Of a DNA stretch of 64,000 nt, positions 52,580-61,633 are shown one piece after another. The notes under the pieces are model-generated. The model was not told where the DNA came from. It saw nothing but the letters and a program-made list of their open reading frames with translations, and ran no database searches. The stretch is taken from contig NZ_FVZN01000014.1 in the NCBI RefSeq assembly GCF_900168685.1, forward strand, positions 186,001-250,000. Reading direction: 5' to 3'. Position numbers and translations under genes: made by a program. This DNA comes from Solibacillus isronensis (GTDB lineage: Bacteria > Bacillota > Bacilli > Bacillales_A > Planococcaceae). Position 1 is the stretch's first letter. The number at the start of each line of letters is the position of its first letter.

Positions 52580-54853
52580 ATGAAAACAAATAAATCACTA
52601 TTTATTGCAGTGCTAATGGTGTTTGCACTTATTTTCAGTACACCGCAATTTGCAAGTGCAGCACAATCGACAAATGACTCATACCCGCTTTCGACAGGGG
52701 TAACATATTCGAACTATACTCATAAAGGTTCTAAAACAAGTATAGTTAATCATTTAGAAGTAGATTTAACAGACTCTTTCACAAAGATCGGGTTAGGCTT
52801 ACCATCTCCGGTTAATACGTTAATGACAACGACGCAACATGCGAACAGTCATACGAAGGAAGGAAATCGAGTAGTTGGGGCAATCAACTCTAACTTCTAC
52901 AATATGGGGGATGGCTATCCTTTATATTTAATTTCTCAATATAATACAATCGTTACACCAAGCGTTATTTCAGACTCAAGCTCGAACTATGTCAGCCAAC
53001 CGATCGCATTCGGTATTACAAAGGACGGATTTGGAGAGATCGCTTACTACAATAGTAAGATTAACGTTACATATAACGGTCAAACGAATGAAGTAAATGG
53101 TCTTAATGTAAAGCGCGGAACAGATGAGGCGGTTGTTTATACACCGCAAAACCATAGTTCTATGACGCCGAACAACGGAAAAGGTATGGAGTTTATCGTA
53201 GAAACTGGCAACACAATCGGTGCAACGAAATTCGGACAAACTTTAACGGGTAAAGTAACTGCAATCCGCGGTTATGATGATGAAACAAAAACGAAAATTC
53301 CGCGTAACGGTTTCGTGCTATCTTTTAACGGATCGGCATGGGGCGATAAATACCGTGGAATCAAAGTCGGCGAAGAAATTTCAGTAAACTTTGCTATAGA
53401 TGATCGTTGGATGGATGCACAGTTTATGATGGCAAGTGGTCCATTACTAGTGTTGGACGGCAAAAAAAATCTGACAATCAATGAATCAAGCTCACGTGCT
53501 AGAGAAGTTGCACCACGTACAGCGATTGCAATCAGCAAAGATAAGAAGAAAGTACACTTAATTACAGTGGACGGACGTATTAACTCAAGTGCTGGTATGA
53601 CGTTACCACAATTTGCAGATTATCTAGTAAGCCTTGGCTTTGACCGCGCGATTAATTTAGATGGCGGCGGTTCAACAACAATGGGTATTCGTAAATACGG
53701 CAGCAACACAGTCGTTTTAGCCAATACACCATCTGGTGGTACGCAACGTCGCGTTTCTGCAATTATTGAAGCAATCAGTACTGCACCAACAACAAATGCA
53801 CCTAAATATATTCAAGTTAATCGTGATAAAGTAGGTACCTTATTAGTCGGTGCAACAGTGAAACTTACACCAAACTACGTGTTGGACGAGTATTACAATC
53901 CACTGGCAGTAAATGCAAACGACTTTGTAATAACACCGCAAAATAATACAGTGACAGTTAACGGCTTAAGCTATACAGCTGTAGCGCCTGGCTCTGAACG
54001 TATTACAGTTTCAAATAAAGGCGCAACACAGACAATTAGCTTCAATGTAGTGGATGCACCTGCTGGACTCTCTATTTCAGGAGTATCAGGTCCAATTGAA
54101 CCAAATGCATCACTTCAATTAAAAGCAAATGTAACAGGATCAAATAATGAAACGCTAATTTATAACGATTCACAAATTAAATGGTCTGTTGATGGAAACA
54201 TCGGTACAGTATCCAGCTCAGGTCTTTTCAAATCAAATGGTAAAGAAGGCACTGCCCGTGTAACGGCGACATTAGGAACAAAATCTGTTTCTAAGGAAAT
54301 CGTTGTAAAGGCTGTTGAAAAACCATTATTCAAAGATATTTCTGTAAACAATGTTTATAAAACAGAAATTCAATATTTAGTTGATAATAACTTAATCAAC
54401 GGGTATCCGGATGGTACATTCAAACCGGATTTAGCATTAAACCGTGGTCAAGCGGCTGTATTGCTAACTCGTGCATTAGGCTTATCGACAAAAGATGTGC
54501 CAAACCCTGGATTTAGCGATTTATCAACAAAGAGCACATATTATGGTGCAGTTGCTGCGATTGTACAAGCAGGCATCATGAGCGGTACTGGTGATGGCAA
54601 GTACGAACCAGGCAAACCATTAACTCGTGCTCAAATGGCGAAAATCTTAGTTGAAGCATATAAGTTAACTGGTACTACTTCAACGAAATTTAAAGATGTA
54701 AGTACTAAGCACTGGGCATACGATTATATTCATACGCTAGCAGCAAATGAAATTACGACAGGTTATGAAGATAATACTTACAAACCAAGTCAAGAAGTAT
54801 CACGTGTGCACTTCAGCTTATTCTTATACCGCACAATAACACAAAATAAATAA
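52580..54853 (+). CDS. SLH-anchored phosphodiester glycosidase (NAGPA domain)
   Basis: This 757-residue exported protein starts at ATG 52580, 9 bp after AAGGAAG. A TTG at 52550 after GAGGAAGGTG is an alternative but adds ten polar residues before the signal peptide (cut near ASA). The NAGPA domain (about 80-405) contains GAINSNFYNMGDGYPL, AIRGYD, MMASGPLLV, HLITVDGR and the hallmark AINLDGGGSTTM. Ig-like modules follow (about 420-585, bacterial Ig-2 type), then three C-terminal SLH repeats (about 590-755; NGYPDGTFKPDLALNRGQ). The human relative removes GlcNAc from GlcNAc-1-phosphodiesters, so a sugar-1-phosphate wall polymer is a plausible substrate. SLH repeats at the C-terminus differ from most neighbours, which carry them at the N-terminus. 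Confidence 0.9.
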   Translation: MKTNKSLFIAVLMVFALIFSTPQFASAAQSTNDSYPLSTGVTYSNYTHKGSKTSIVNHLEVDLTDSFTKIGLGLPSPVNTLMTTTQHANSHTKEGNRVVGAINSNFYNMGDGYPLYLISQYNTIVTPSVISDSSSNYVSQPIAFGITKDGFGEIAYYNSKINVTYNGQTNEVNGLNVKRGTDEAVVYTPQNHSSMTPNNGKGMEFIVETGNTIGATKFGQTLTGKVTAIRGYDDETKTKIPRNGFVLSFNGSAWGDKYRGIKVGEEISVNFAIDDRWMDAQFMMASGPLLVLDGKKNLTINESSSRAREVAPRTAIAISKDKKKVHLITVDGRINSSAGMTLPQFADYLVSLGFDRAINLDGGGSTTMGIRKYGSNTVVLANTPSGGTQRRVSAIIEAISTAPTTNAPKYIQVNRDKVGTLLVGATVKLTPNYVLDEYYNPLAVNANDFVITPQNNTVTVNGLSYTAVAPGSERITVSNKGATQTISFNVVDAPAGLSISGVSGPIEPNASLQLKANVTGSNNETLIYNDSQIKWSVDGNIGTVSSSGLFKSNGKEGTARVTATLGTKSVSKEIVVKAVEKPLFKDISVNNVYKTEIQYLVDNNLINGYPDGTFKPDLALNRGQAAVLLTRALGLSTKDVPNPGFSDLSTKSTYYGAVAAIVQAGIMSGTGDGKYEPGKPLTRAQMAKILVEAYKLTGTTSTKFKDVSTKHWAYDYIHTLAANEITTGYEDNTYKPSQEVSRVHFSLFLYRTITQNK

Positions 54854-54861
54854 GAGAGAGA

Positions 54862-54911
54862 ACCTTTGTAAAGTTGCAGCGAGGAATCGCAACTTTTACA
54901 AAGGTTTTTTT
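54862..54911 (+). terminator. Terminator of the NAGPA-SLH gene
   Basis: A stem of about 16 bp (ACCTTTGTAAAGTTGC with GCAACTTTTACAAAGGT) is followed by seven T residues. Confidence 0.93.
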
Positions 54912-55062
54912 ATGGAGAAAAGAGGGCTATGGGGAAGAGAGGGGGGAAGGGTGATGAAGTGAGGTTGGTACGGAGAGTTTTAGTGCGTGGAATGAGTTTT
55001 GATGGGGAGGTGTAAGTAATAGTTGCGCTGTTGTTGAAAATATAGGGTGTTTTTGCGCGGAA

Positions 55063-55500
55063 GTAGAATGCTTAGATGAGAATGTAGAACCTAGCATCAG
55101 GAAAGTAGAACGTTTTACGGGTAAAGTAGAAAGTTTTACTCGAAAAGTAGAACGGGTTGCGAGTAATAGCCGAGTTGTCGCTGAAAGTAGAATATTGGGG
55201 TGCGGAAGTAGAATGCTTACGTAATTAAGTAGAACTTCGCACTAAGTAAGTAGAATGTTTTACGGGTGAAGTAGAACGGATTGCGAGTATTCACAAGTTG
55301 TCGCTGAAAGTAGAATATTGTGGCACGAAAGTAGAATGTTTAAGAAAATAAGTAGAATTTCGCACCAAGAAAGTAGAACGATTTACGAATAAAGTAGAAA
55401 GTTTCACTCGAAAAGTAGAACACGTTGTGAGTATTCGCTGATTTCTCTGAGAAAATAGAGTGTATCAACGTTAATGTAGAACCCCGCTCCAAAAAAGTTG
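55063..55500 (+). repeat. 21-bp phased array G (AAAGTAGAA type, with super-repeat)
   Basis: GTAG starts at 55063, 55084, 55105, 55126, 55147, 55187, 55208, 55229, 55250, 55271, 55310, 55331, 55352, 55373, 55394 and 55415. ATAG follows at 55455, GTAG at 55476 and GTTG at 55497. All steps are 21 bp except three of 39-40 bp, which hold a degenerate unit (ATAGCC at about 55166). It lies between convergent genes and starts about 150 bp after the terminator. The intervening 54912-55062 is GA-rich with no clear motif. Confidence 0.92.
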
Positions 55501-55583
55501 AACTCTACCCCGAAAAACGAAAAGAATATACTTTGTAAGTAACTCATCACCTCCTTAAAGTAGAAATCATATAAGAAAATAAC

Positions 55584-56531
55584 CTATTCATTTTTTCTTT
55601 CTAAAATATCTTCAGGAATTAAGTAATATACACCACGTCCTTTGCCAAATTGATCAAATTTTAAGCGCTTCAGCAGTTTTGAAGTAACTGCTTTACAGTC
55701 GATCCCAACAAATTCCCTCAATTCGCGATTTGTAATACGGTCTCCGATTAATAGGCGATATTGATGTAACGCTAAAAAAATTGCTTCTTTACTTTTCACG
55801 CCACAGTGTGGGCAAATCCACAATCCGTGATGATAATACATGACATGCTGAAATTCACACTTTTTGCAAAGAACGCCATTTCTTATACGATCTCTTTCCA
55901 CGTTCTTGCTAATAGGAAGCCGGCATGAGATAGCCACTAATTTTCTTTCCAAATCCATTAAATTAACTGTCGTTTCAGCATAGTTTTGATATAACTCCTC
56001 TAAAAATTTTGGCAAGCCGCTTAAATGAATAATTGGAGAACCGTTTAAGGACGAATCCAATTTTGTTCTTATATTAGCATTGACCACAATATACAAAACG
56101 GGCAATTGGATTCCCCAGTTTGATAATAAATACGATATATATAACTGGTGACGATAAGCCTGATCAAACGGATTTGGAAAATTTTCTATAATCCCTTCCT
56201 CAGTTTGACGCGCAAATTCATGAAATGCGGGTTTATAAAATAATGTACCGGAAATTTGTTTAACCTCGACAACGAGAAGAAATCTTGTCGTAATGATAAG
56301 GGCGTCGATTTGATGAGAAAAACCCTTTTCATTTATACACTCAAAGTTATAGAAAATTTTATAGGGACCAGGAAAATGATAATCTGCTAATGTTCTCTGC
56401 ATTTTTAATTCGCCTGCAATTCCAGCTTGGACGCGATAATAAGCCTGTTGATAAGAAGTAAATTCTTCATCCTCAGCTTTTAATCTAGAAATAAGGGCTT
56501 CCAAATAGACAAGCTTTTCAGTCCTATACAA
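55584..56531 (-). CDS. NERD-domain protein with zinc-ribbon and C-terminal winged-helix-like region
   Basis: This protein of about 315 residues starts at TTG 56531 after GAGGTGG; a TTG at 56561 would add ten residues but has a poor site. The NERD (nuclease-related) domain occupies about 25-150, with GELKMQRTL, SHQIDALIITTRFLLVVEVKQISG and FPNPFDQAYRHQ. The Asp/Glu-x-Lys pattern matches PD-(D/E)XK-type nucleases. A zinc-ribbon follows (about 226-252: CKKC and CPHC), then a helical segment that may be a DNA-binding winged helix (RITNRELREFVGIDCKAVTSKLLKRL). It is probably cytosolic and DNA-processing, but no substrate is known. It is a single gene, unrelated to the wall genes around it. Confidence 0.82.
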   Translation of the reverse strand: MYRTEKLVYLEALISRLKAEDEEFTSYQQAYYRVQAGIAGELKMQRTLADYHFPGPYKIFYNFECINEKGFSHQIDALIITTRFLLVVEVKQISGTLFYKPAFHEFARQTEEGIIENFPNPFDQAYRHQLYISYLLSNWGIQLPVLYIVVNANIRTKLDSSLNGSPIIHLSGLPKFLEELYQNYAETTVNLMDLERKLVAISCRLPISKNVERDRIRNGVLCKKCEFQHVMYYHHGLWICPHCGVKSKEAIFLALHQYRLLIGDRITNRELREFVGIDCKAVTSKLLKRLKFDQFGKGRGVYYLIPEDILERKNE

Positions 56532-56774
56532 TAAACCACCTCTACTCGGGCATTGAGACAAAATCTCTATGACAGCAATGTATACGAAAATTTCAGAGCA
56601 TGCAAATGACCTCGAAAAGTCATTTTCAGCATAAATTCCTTATCAAAAAGTAAATGTGAAACTAATCTTATATACAAACCGTCTCATTAACGAAAAACTA
56701 TAAATTTATTTTAATTTTCTTGTTGGGAAATAGTGCGACTTTGCCCTCGGGAATATCGTTTCAAACTGACATTA

Positions 56775-56783
56775 TGCTATACT
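56775..56783 (+). promoter_or_regulatory. Extended -10 promoter of the csaB operon
   Basis: TGCTATACT is an extended -10 element. The start site would be near 56790, leaving a leader of about 105 nt before ATG 56895. Confidence 0.55.
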
Positions 56784-56805
56784 GAAAATACGAATCATAA
56801 CGCAG

Positions 56806-56831
56806 AACACATCTACTTCGGATGTGTTTTT
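56806..56831 (+). promoter_or_regulatory. Terminator-like hairpin in the csaB leader
   Basis: An 8-bp stem AACACATC/GATGTGTT with a 7-nt loop is followed by a T-run of five. The upstream gene is on the opposite strand, so no plus-strand gene is being terminated. It falls between the proposed start site and csaB, so attenuation is possible. Confidence 0.5.
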
Positions 56832-56894
56832 CAAATGAAAAATGAAATAAGCCAAGCATACTCAAAACGCTTGATTCAAAGGATGAATGAATAA

Positions 56895-58037
56895 ATGAAA
56901 ATTGGTATTGTAGGAAATTACGGAAATGATAATAACGGAGACGAGGCGATTTTATTAAGTATTATTCGCCAGCTGCAAAAGGTATTTCAAATAGATACTA
57001 AAAATATCACAGTATTTAGTAATAATCCAAAACAAACTGCCGAACGTTATTCTGTACAAAGTTACCCTTTATATTACAAAAATGGTAATGCCGTGAAAAC
57101 GTTCATGAAGACATACAAAGAGAATTCCAATATCGTGAAAAATCTTGATTTTGTCGTAATTGGCGGCGGCGGTATTTTAATGGACCTTTATAAGCGTGAA
57201 GCACCACTATATGGTTCATATGCGATGATGGCCAAAAATAATAATGTGCCGTATGTTGTCTACGGCTGTGGAGCGGGTCCGCTTAACACAGGTTTAGGGA
57301 AATGGTTTATCCGCTATATGGCCAAGCATGCACAAAATATTTCAGTGCGTGATCCGCAATCAGAACAGCTGCTAAAAACAATTGGTGTAAAACGCGATGT
57401 TCATGTTATTGGAGACCCGGCATTTAGTTTAGAAGTAGAACGTTCAGATTATAGTGATAAACCAAAATCAGTTGGGGTTACAGCAGTTCCTTACTATAAT
57501 GCTTCATATTGGCCAACAGGCGATGAAGCAAAATACGAAAACTATATTGATGGCATGGCGAAAAACCTGGACCGTTTAATTGAAGAGCACAATGTCGATG
57601 TAACATTTTTTGCGACTAAATATCCGCAAGATGCTGATGTGACAAAGGACATTCAAGCTAAAATGAAGCATCCGGAAAATACAAAAATTATTGATGAAAA
57701 CTTGCCGCCGCAACGTATTTTACAAATTACGTCTACGTTTGACGTGTTAATTGGTACAAGACTTCATTCATTAATATTGGCAACAGATGCGAAAACACCG
57801 ATTATTGGTGTATCTTATCATGTAAAGGTTAATGACTTTTTACAAATGGCAGGGCTTGGCAACTATTCATTACCGATTGATTCGCTTCATGAATCAGACG
57901 AGAAGTTTGCAATGCTCTTTAACGATATGGCAGTAGATTGGAACGGTGCACAAAACTTAGCGGCTCGTACAAATGCGTCATTTAAAGAAAAATCTGCATT
58001 AGGAGAGCAGCTTTTAAAAGAAGGTGCGAAAAAGTAA
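56895..58037 (+). CDS. csaB: Polysaccharide pyruvyl transferase CsaB
   Basis: This 380-residue cytosolic enzyme adds pyruvate from phosphoenolpyruvate, as a ketal, to the secondary cell-wall polymer. That modification is what SLH domains bind. ATG 56895 follows AAAGGATG. Family features are the N-terminal IGIVGNYGNDNNGDEAIL, FVVIGGGGILMD, VYGCGAGPLN, ISVRDPQSEQLL, VIGDPAF and the C-terminal GTRLHSLILA followed by IGVSYHVKVNDFL. Length is normal. It is the first gene of a three-gene operon with a glycosyltransferase (overlapping stop/start) and a MurJ/MviN-type flippase. The eleven SLH proteins encoded in this window depend on its product for anchoring. Confidence 0.93.
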   Translation: MKIGIVGNYGNDNNGDEAILLSIIRQLQKVFQIDTKNITVFSNNPKQTAERYSVQSYPLYYKNGNAVKTFMKTYKENSNIVKNLDFVVIGGGGILMDLYKREAPLYGSYAMMAKNNNVPYVVYGCGAGPLNTGLGKWFIRYMAKHAQNISVRDPQSEQLLKTIGVKRDVHVIGDPAFSLEVERSDYSDKPKSVGVTAVPYYNASYWPTGDEAKYENYIDGMAKNLDRLIEEHNVDVTFFATKYPQDADVTKDIQAKMKHPENTKIIDENLPPQRILQITSTFDVLIGTRLHSLILATDAKTPIIGVSYHVKVNDFLQMAGLGNYSLPIDSLHESDEKFAMLFNDMAVDWNGAQNLAARTNASFKEKSALGEQLLKEGAKK

Positions 58038-59125
58038 TGAAAAAAGTATTCGTCATTAGCAATATGTACCCTTCAAAGGAACATTTAGCTTACGGCATTT
58101 TTGTTAAAAATCAGGTCGAGCAACTGGAACGAGAAGGAATCGAAACAGTGCTCGCGGTAAATACCAATCCCGCGACAGGAAAGAAAAATGTTATTTTGAA
58201 ATATTTAAAGTGGGCGCAGCAGTTTATGCGTGTTTTCCGAGCAAACAAGCGGAATATTTCACTAACACATAGCCATTACGTTTTTCCGAGCGGGATGTTC
58301 AGCTACTATATAAAAAAGCGTCACAATATCCCATATATTGTGACAGCACATGGTGGCGATATTAATAAAATGGCCAAAAAAGGCGGGCAAATCCGTGAGT
58401 TTACGGAGAAAATTTTACAGTCTGCTGATCATGTTATTGCAGTTGGGGAAGAGCTTGCTGCAACGATTGAAACAACTTTCCATGTTGAAAAAAAGAAAAT
58501 TTCAGTGATGAGCATGGGGATTGATCGTACGGTTTTCAAAGAAGCGGAAGATAAAAAACAACGTGCAAAAGAGTTAGGGATGGATCCTGATAAAACAAAC
58601 TTTTTATTCGTAGGCAACATCATACGGGAAAAAGGCGTTACAGAACTTGTGCGTGCATTTAATAAAGTAACGGAATCTCTTCCGGAGCAAGCCGCTCTTT
58701 ATTGTGTTGGTTCGACAAAAGATAGCAATTTTACTAGTAAAGTAAAAGAGCTGGCTAAGGACAATAAAGCGATTCACTTTATCGAACCGATGCCGCAGCA
58801 GGAGTTGGCTAGGTATTTCCAAGCGGCAGATGTTTTTGTACTGCCTTCTTATATTGAAGGTCTGGGATTAGTAGCTTTAGAGGCAATGAGCTGCGGCACA
58901 CCGGTCATTGCATCGGACGTTGGAGGACTTCATTATATGCTGGCGGATGGAGCAGGGGTATTAGTCCCTCCTAAAGACGAGATTTTACTTCAGCTGGCAC
59001 TTGAAAATGCAGTGAAAGACGGAATCCCAGTGAATGAAGAACGAGTGGCCGAATTGCTTCATACGCATGATGCAAAAAATATTATTGCACGTTTAAAAGA
59101 GCTCTACACAACATACGCGAAATAA
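58037..59125 (+). CDS. GT4-family glycosyltransferase
   Basis: This 362-residue GT-B fold enzyme has its ATG overlapping the csaB stop in TAATG, which suggests translational coupling. The N-terminal domain has SNMYPSKEHLAYGIFVKNQ and the acceptor-side HSHYVFPSG and TAHGGDI. The C-terminal glycosyl-transferase group 1 domain has LFVGNIIREKGVTELVRAF and the nucleotide-sugar loop VLPSYIEGLGLVALEAMSCG followed by TPVIASDVGG. It probably adds a sugar to the secondary wall polymer that CsaB pyruvylates. The sugar and linkage cannot be told. Confidence 0.9.
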   Translation: MKKVFVISNMYPSKEHLAYGIFVKNQVEQLEREGIETVLAVNTNPATGKKNVILKYLKWAQQFMRVFRANKRNISLTHSHYVFPSGMFSYYIKKRHNIPYIVTAHGGDINKMAKKGGQIREFTEKILQSADHVIAVGEELAATIETTFHVEKKKISVMSMGIDRTVFKEAEDKKQRAKELGMDPDKTNFLFVGNIIREKGVTELVRAFNKVTESLPEQAALYCVGSTKDSNFTSKVKELAKDNKAIHFIEPMPQQELARYFQAADVFVLPSYIEGLGLVALEAMSCGTPVIASDVGGLHYMLADGAGVLVPPKDEILLQLALENAVKDGIPVNEERVAELLHTHDAKNIIARLKELYTTYAK

Positions 59126-59156
59126 AGTAATTGTAATTAAAGGAATGTGATAAGCG

Positions 59157-60674
59157 TTGAAAGGAATTTTAAAAATAGTAGGAGCCGTCGCGGTTATTAA
59201 TATTTTAGCGCGTCTAGTCGGCTTTGCCCGTGAAACATATATCGGGATTGAATTTGGTACAACTTTATATTCAGATAGTATTGTTAATGCTTATACAATT
59301 CCTAACTTTTTATATTTAGTCATTGGCGGAGCGTTTACAACGGCGTTTATATCCATTTACCATAAGACTTCATCGAGCATTACTGAATATATACAGCGAA
59401 CATTTACAACAATTGTTGTTTCGATCACGCTCATTGTCATTTTATTTATGGTGTTGGCAGATCCGATATTAATGCAATTCTTCCAAGTTGATAACCAGGC
59501 GGAATATGAAATACTGCGCTCGCTTTACTACTGGATGATGCCATCGACGATTATGCTTGTTTTATCGACTTGGATGAGCGGTATTTTAAATGTCCAAGGC
59601 CGTTATCATTTATCAGCATTTTCGGTGCTTATTTATAACGGATCATTTTTAATCGTCTCCGTGATATTGTCCATTACAATGGGACCGATTGGAATGGGAA
59701 TCGGGGCATTAGTCGGGGCAATCTGTATGTTCCTGTTCCTTGTATTCGGGGTTCGGAATGTGAAGGAAATGTCCTTCAAGCCAAATTTTAAACAGGCTGA
59801 AGATCAGAAAATGCTTTGGAAAGTTGCATTGCCGATTATGCTTGGCGGTGCGACTGCACAGCTTTATATTTTAATTCAACGATTCTTCACGAATATGCTG
59901 GAAGCCGGTGTACCGTCAGCGATGAACTATGCGACAAAAATGTCCCAGTTCCCGCAGGCAATTTTAATGACAGCTGTAACGACCGTTATTTTCCCGTTAC
60001 TTAGCAAAAAAGAGGGAGAAGGGGACACAGAGTCGGTAAAACAACTTTATGTTCGCGGGATGCGTTTATTATATTTACTCGTATTGCCTGTTTCGGTGTT
60101 CTTCTACTTCCAGGCAGAAGGTGTTGTCCGCATCGTTTTTGAATATAAAGAATTCGATGCCGAGTCAACAGCGATTACAGCACCATTGCTGCAAGTATTC
60201 AGTACGACGATGTTCTTCCTTGCTGCGAACACATATATTACGCGTTTCTACTATGCGAAGGGCAATTCCGTATTACCGATGATTTTCAGTATTTTAACGG
60301 TCTTCGGTGTAAATATAGCGGTCGTAATGGCGACAATCGATGGAATGGGTGCAAATGCGGTAGCCTTGGGGACGTTAATAAGTGCCATCGTAAACTTCCT
60401 GTTGCTTGTCATTGTGCTACAAAGCAAATATCAGTTAAAACTTTTGGACAAAAATGTTGGTCAGCTATTTAAGTTAGTCATTATTGGGATAATTTTTGTC
60501 GCAATTAACTGGGCAATTTCACAATGGATTGTAATTGATCAAAAATGGATTCATGTAATTGTTACATTTATAATTGCATCGAGCAGCTACCTTGTATTGC
60601 TGTTTGCTTTCAAAATGGATGAGCTGCAGCAAATTACAGGTAAAGTAAAAGGAAAGATTTTACGAAAAAAATAA
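59157..60674 (+). CDS. MurJ/MviN-family lipid-linked oligosaccharide flippase
   Basis: This 505-residue polytopic protein starts at TTG 59157, with AAAGGA about 12 bp upstream. About fourteen hydrophobic segments are present. The family N-terminus is clear (INILARLVGFARETYIGIEFG; PNFLYLVIGGAFTTAFI), and FFTNMLEAGVPSAMNYATK and QFPQAILMTAVTTVIFPLLS match the central MviN signature. Family members flip lipid-linked precursors across the membrane. Given csaB and a glycosyltransferase in the same operon, it could flip lipid-linked wall-polymer units. An alternative is a genuine MurJ for lipid II, so I leave the symbol blank. A terminator follows. Confidence 0.88.
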   Translation: MKGILKIVGAVAVINILARLVGFARETYIGIEFGTTLYSDSIVNAYTIPNFLYLVIGGAFTTAFISIYHKTSSSITEYIQRTFTTIVVSITLIVILFMVLADPILMQFFQVDNQAEYEILRSLYYWMMPSTIMLVLSTWMSGILNVQGRYHLSAFSVLIYNGSFLIVSVILSITMGPIGMGIGALVGAICMFLFLVFGVRNVKEMSFKPNFKQAEDQKMLWKVALPIMLGGATAQLYILIQRFFTNMLEAGVPSAMNYATKMSQFPQAILMTAVTTVIFPLLSKKEGEGDTESVKQLYVRGMRLLYLLVLPVSVFFYFQAEGVVRIVFEYKEFDAESTAITAPLLQVFSTTMFFLAANTYITRFYYAKGNSVLPMIFSILTVFGVNIAVVMATIDGMGANAVALGTLISAIVNFLLLVIVLQSKYQLKLLDKNVGQLFKLVIIGIIFVAINWAISQWIVIDQKWIHVIVTFIIASSSYLVLLFAFKMDELQQITGKVKGKILRKK

Positions 60675-60684
60675 TATGATAAAG

Positions 60685-60720
60685 TGCGTATCCGGATTTA
60701 AAATTGGATACGCCTTTTTT
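60685..60720 (+). terminator. Terminator of the csaB operon
   Basis: The 8-bp stem GCGTATCC/GGATACGC is followed by six T residues. Confidence 0.9.
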
Positions 60721-60988
60721 AGTACATACTATTTAAGCATAATATTAAAAAAAGAAGTTTTCCCTTTTCGCTTATGTCCTTTATCCTTATAACAGGACAA
60801 TTTAACGGGGATGTATTTTTAATTATTGCTAAGTTATGTCAATTGGTTGCTGATATTAATAAGAAATATTAGTTATATGACAGAAAACTTTATTTTAAAA
60901 AAACTTTACTATATAATCATAAGTGGAATAATTGGAATTTAATATATAATTTACTAAACATCTAAAATAGAGATAAGGGTGGAGAAGT
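60721..60988 (+). other. AT-rich upstream region of the TetR gene
   Basis: There is no open frame of note. A TATAAT near 60913 is a possible -10 box with a weak -35. I see no clear operator palindrome. Confidence 0.4.
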
Positions 60989-61585
60989 ATGGCAAGAGGA
61001 AGACGTGTAAATTCATGCGGTGAAAAAAGTAAAAAATTATTATTGGAAAAAGCAATTGAGCTATTTTCTACATATGGTTATCATCAAACAAAAATCAGTG
61101 ATATTGTAAAATCGGCAAATTTAACACAGCCGACATTTTATTTATATTTTCAAAGTAAAGAAACATTATTTAACGATTTAAATGAGAAATTCCACAATGA
61201 ATTAACTGATATTTTTTCTAGTTCAGCAGATAACATAAATGACGGGAAATTTGGAATCGATTTAATTCAGGGAAGTTTAACACATATTTTCGATTATTTT
61301 ATCGAAAACCCTAACCTAACGAAAATCGGTTTTTATGAAGCGGAGCAATCAACTGCCGTAAAGGAAATGCTCGTTTCTAAATTAATACATATCCTAAACA
61401 CGCAATTAAAAGATTCCAACGTTGTAAAGCTGGTGGATGCTAATATTCTTGCAGAAAGTCTTGTTGGTTCGGTGGAACGACTAACATTGACAAACTTACT
61501 GACGAATAAAACAAATCCGGAACAGTTAGCTAAAGAGATTTGCATGATTTATTTTGCAACGGAGCTAAGTTTAGTACATTCATAA
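60989..61585 (+). CDS. TetR/AcrR-family transcriptional regulator
   Basis: This 198-residue DNA-binding protein starts at ATG 60989 after GGTGGAG. The N-terminal TetR helix-turn-helix spans about 15-60 (AIELFSTYGYHQTKISDIV, then LTQPTFYLYFQSKETLFNDL). The C-terminal part is a divergent all-helical ligand-binding domain (about 75-195). The gene is monocistronic, convergent with the S41 protease gene and downstream of the csaB operon. No adjacent transporter suggests a target. Autoregulation is common in the family, but no operator is visible. Confidence 0.88.
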   Translation: MARGRRVNSCGEKSKKLLLEKAIELFSTYGYHQTKISDIVKSANLTQPTFYLYFQSKETLFNDLNEKFHNELTDIFSSSADNINDGKFGIDLIQGSLTHIFDYFIENPNLTKIGFYEAEQSTAVKEMLVSKLIHILNTQLKDSNVVKLVDANILAESLVGSVERLTLTNLLTNKTNPEQLAKEICMIYFATELSLVHS

Positions 61586-61587
61586 AA

Positions 61588-61631
61588 ATGAAATGAGACG
61601 ATTGCCATTGCGCAAATCGTCTCATTTTTTA
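61588..61631. terminator. Bidirectional terminator between convergent genes
   Basis: A perfect 13-bp stem AAATGAGACGATT/AATCGTCTCATTT is flanked by T residues on the plus strand and by TTCATTTTTA on the minus strand. Confidence 0.9.
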
Positions 61632-61633
61632 GT

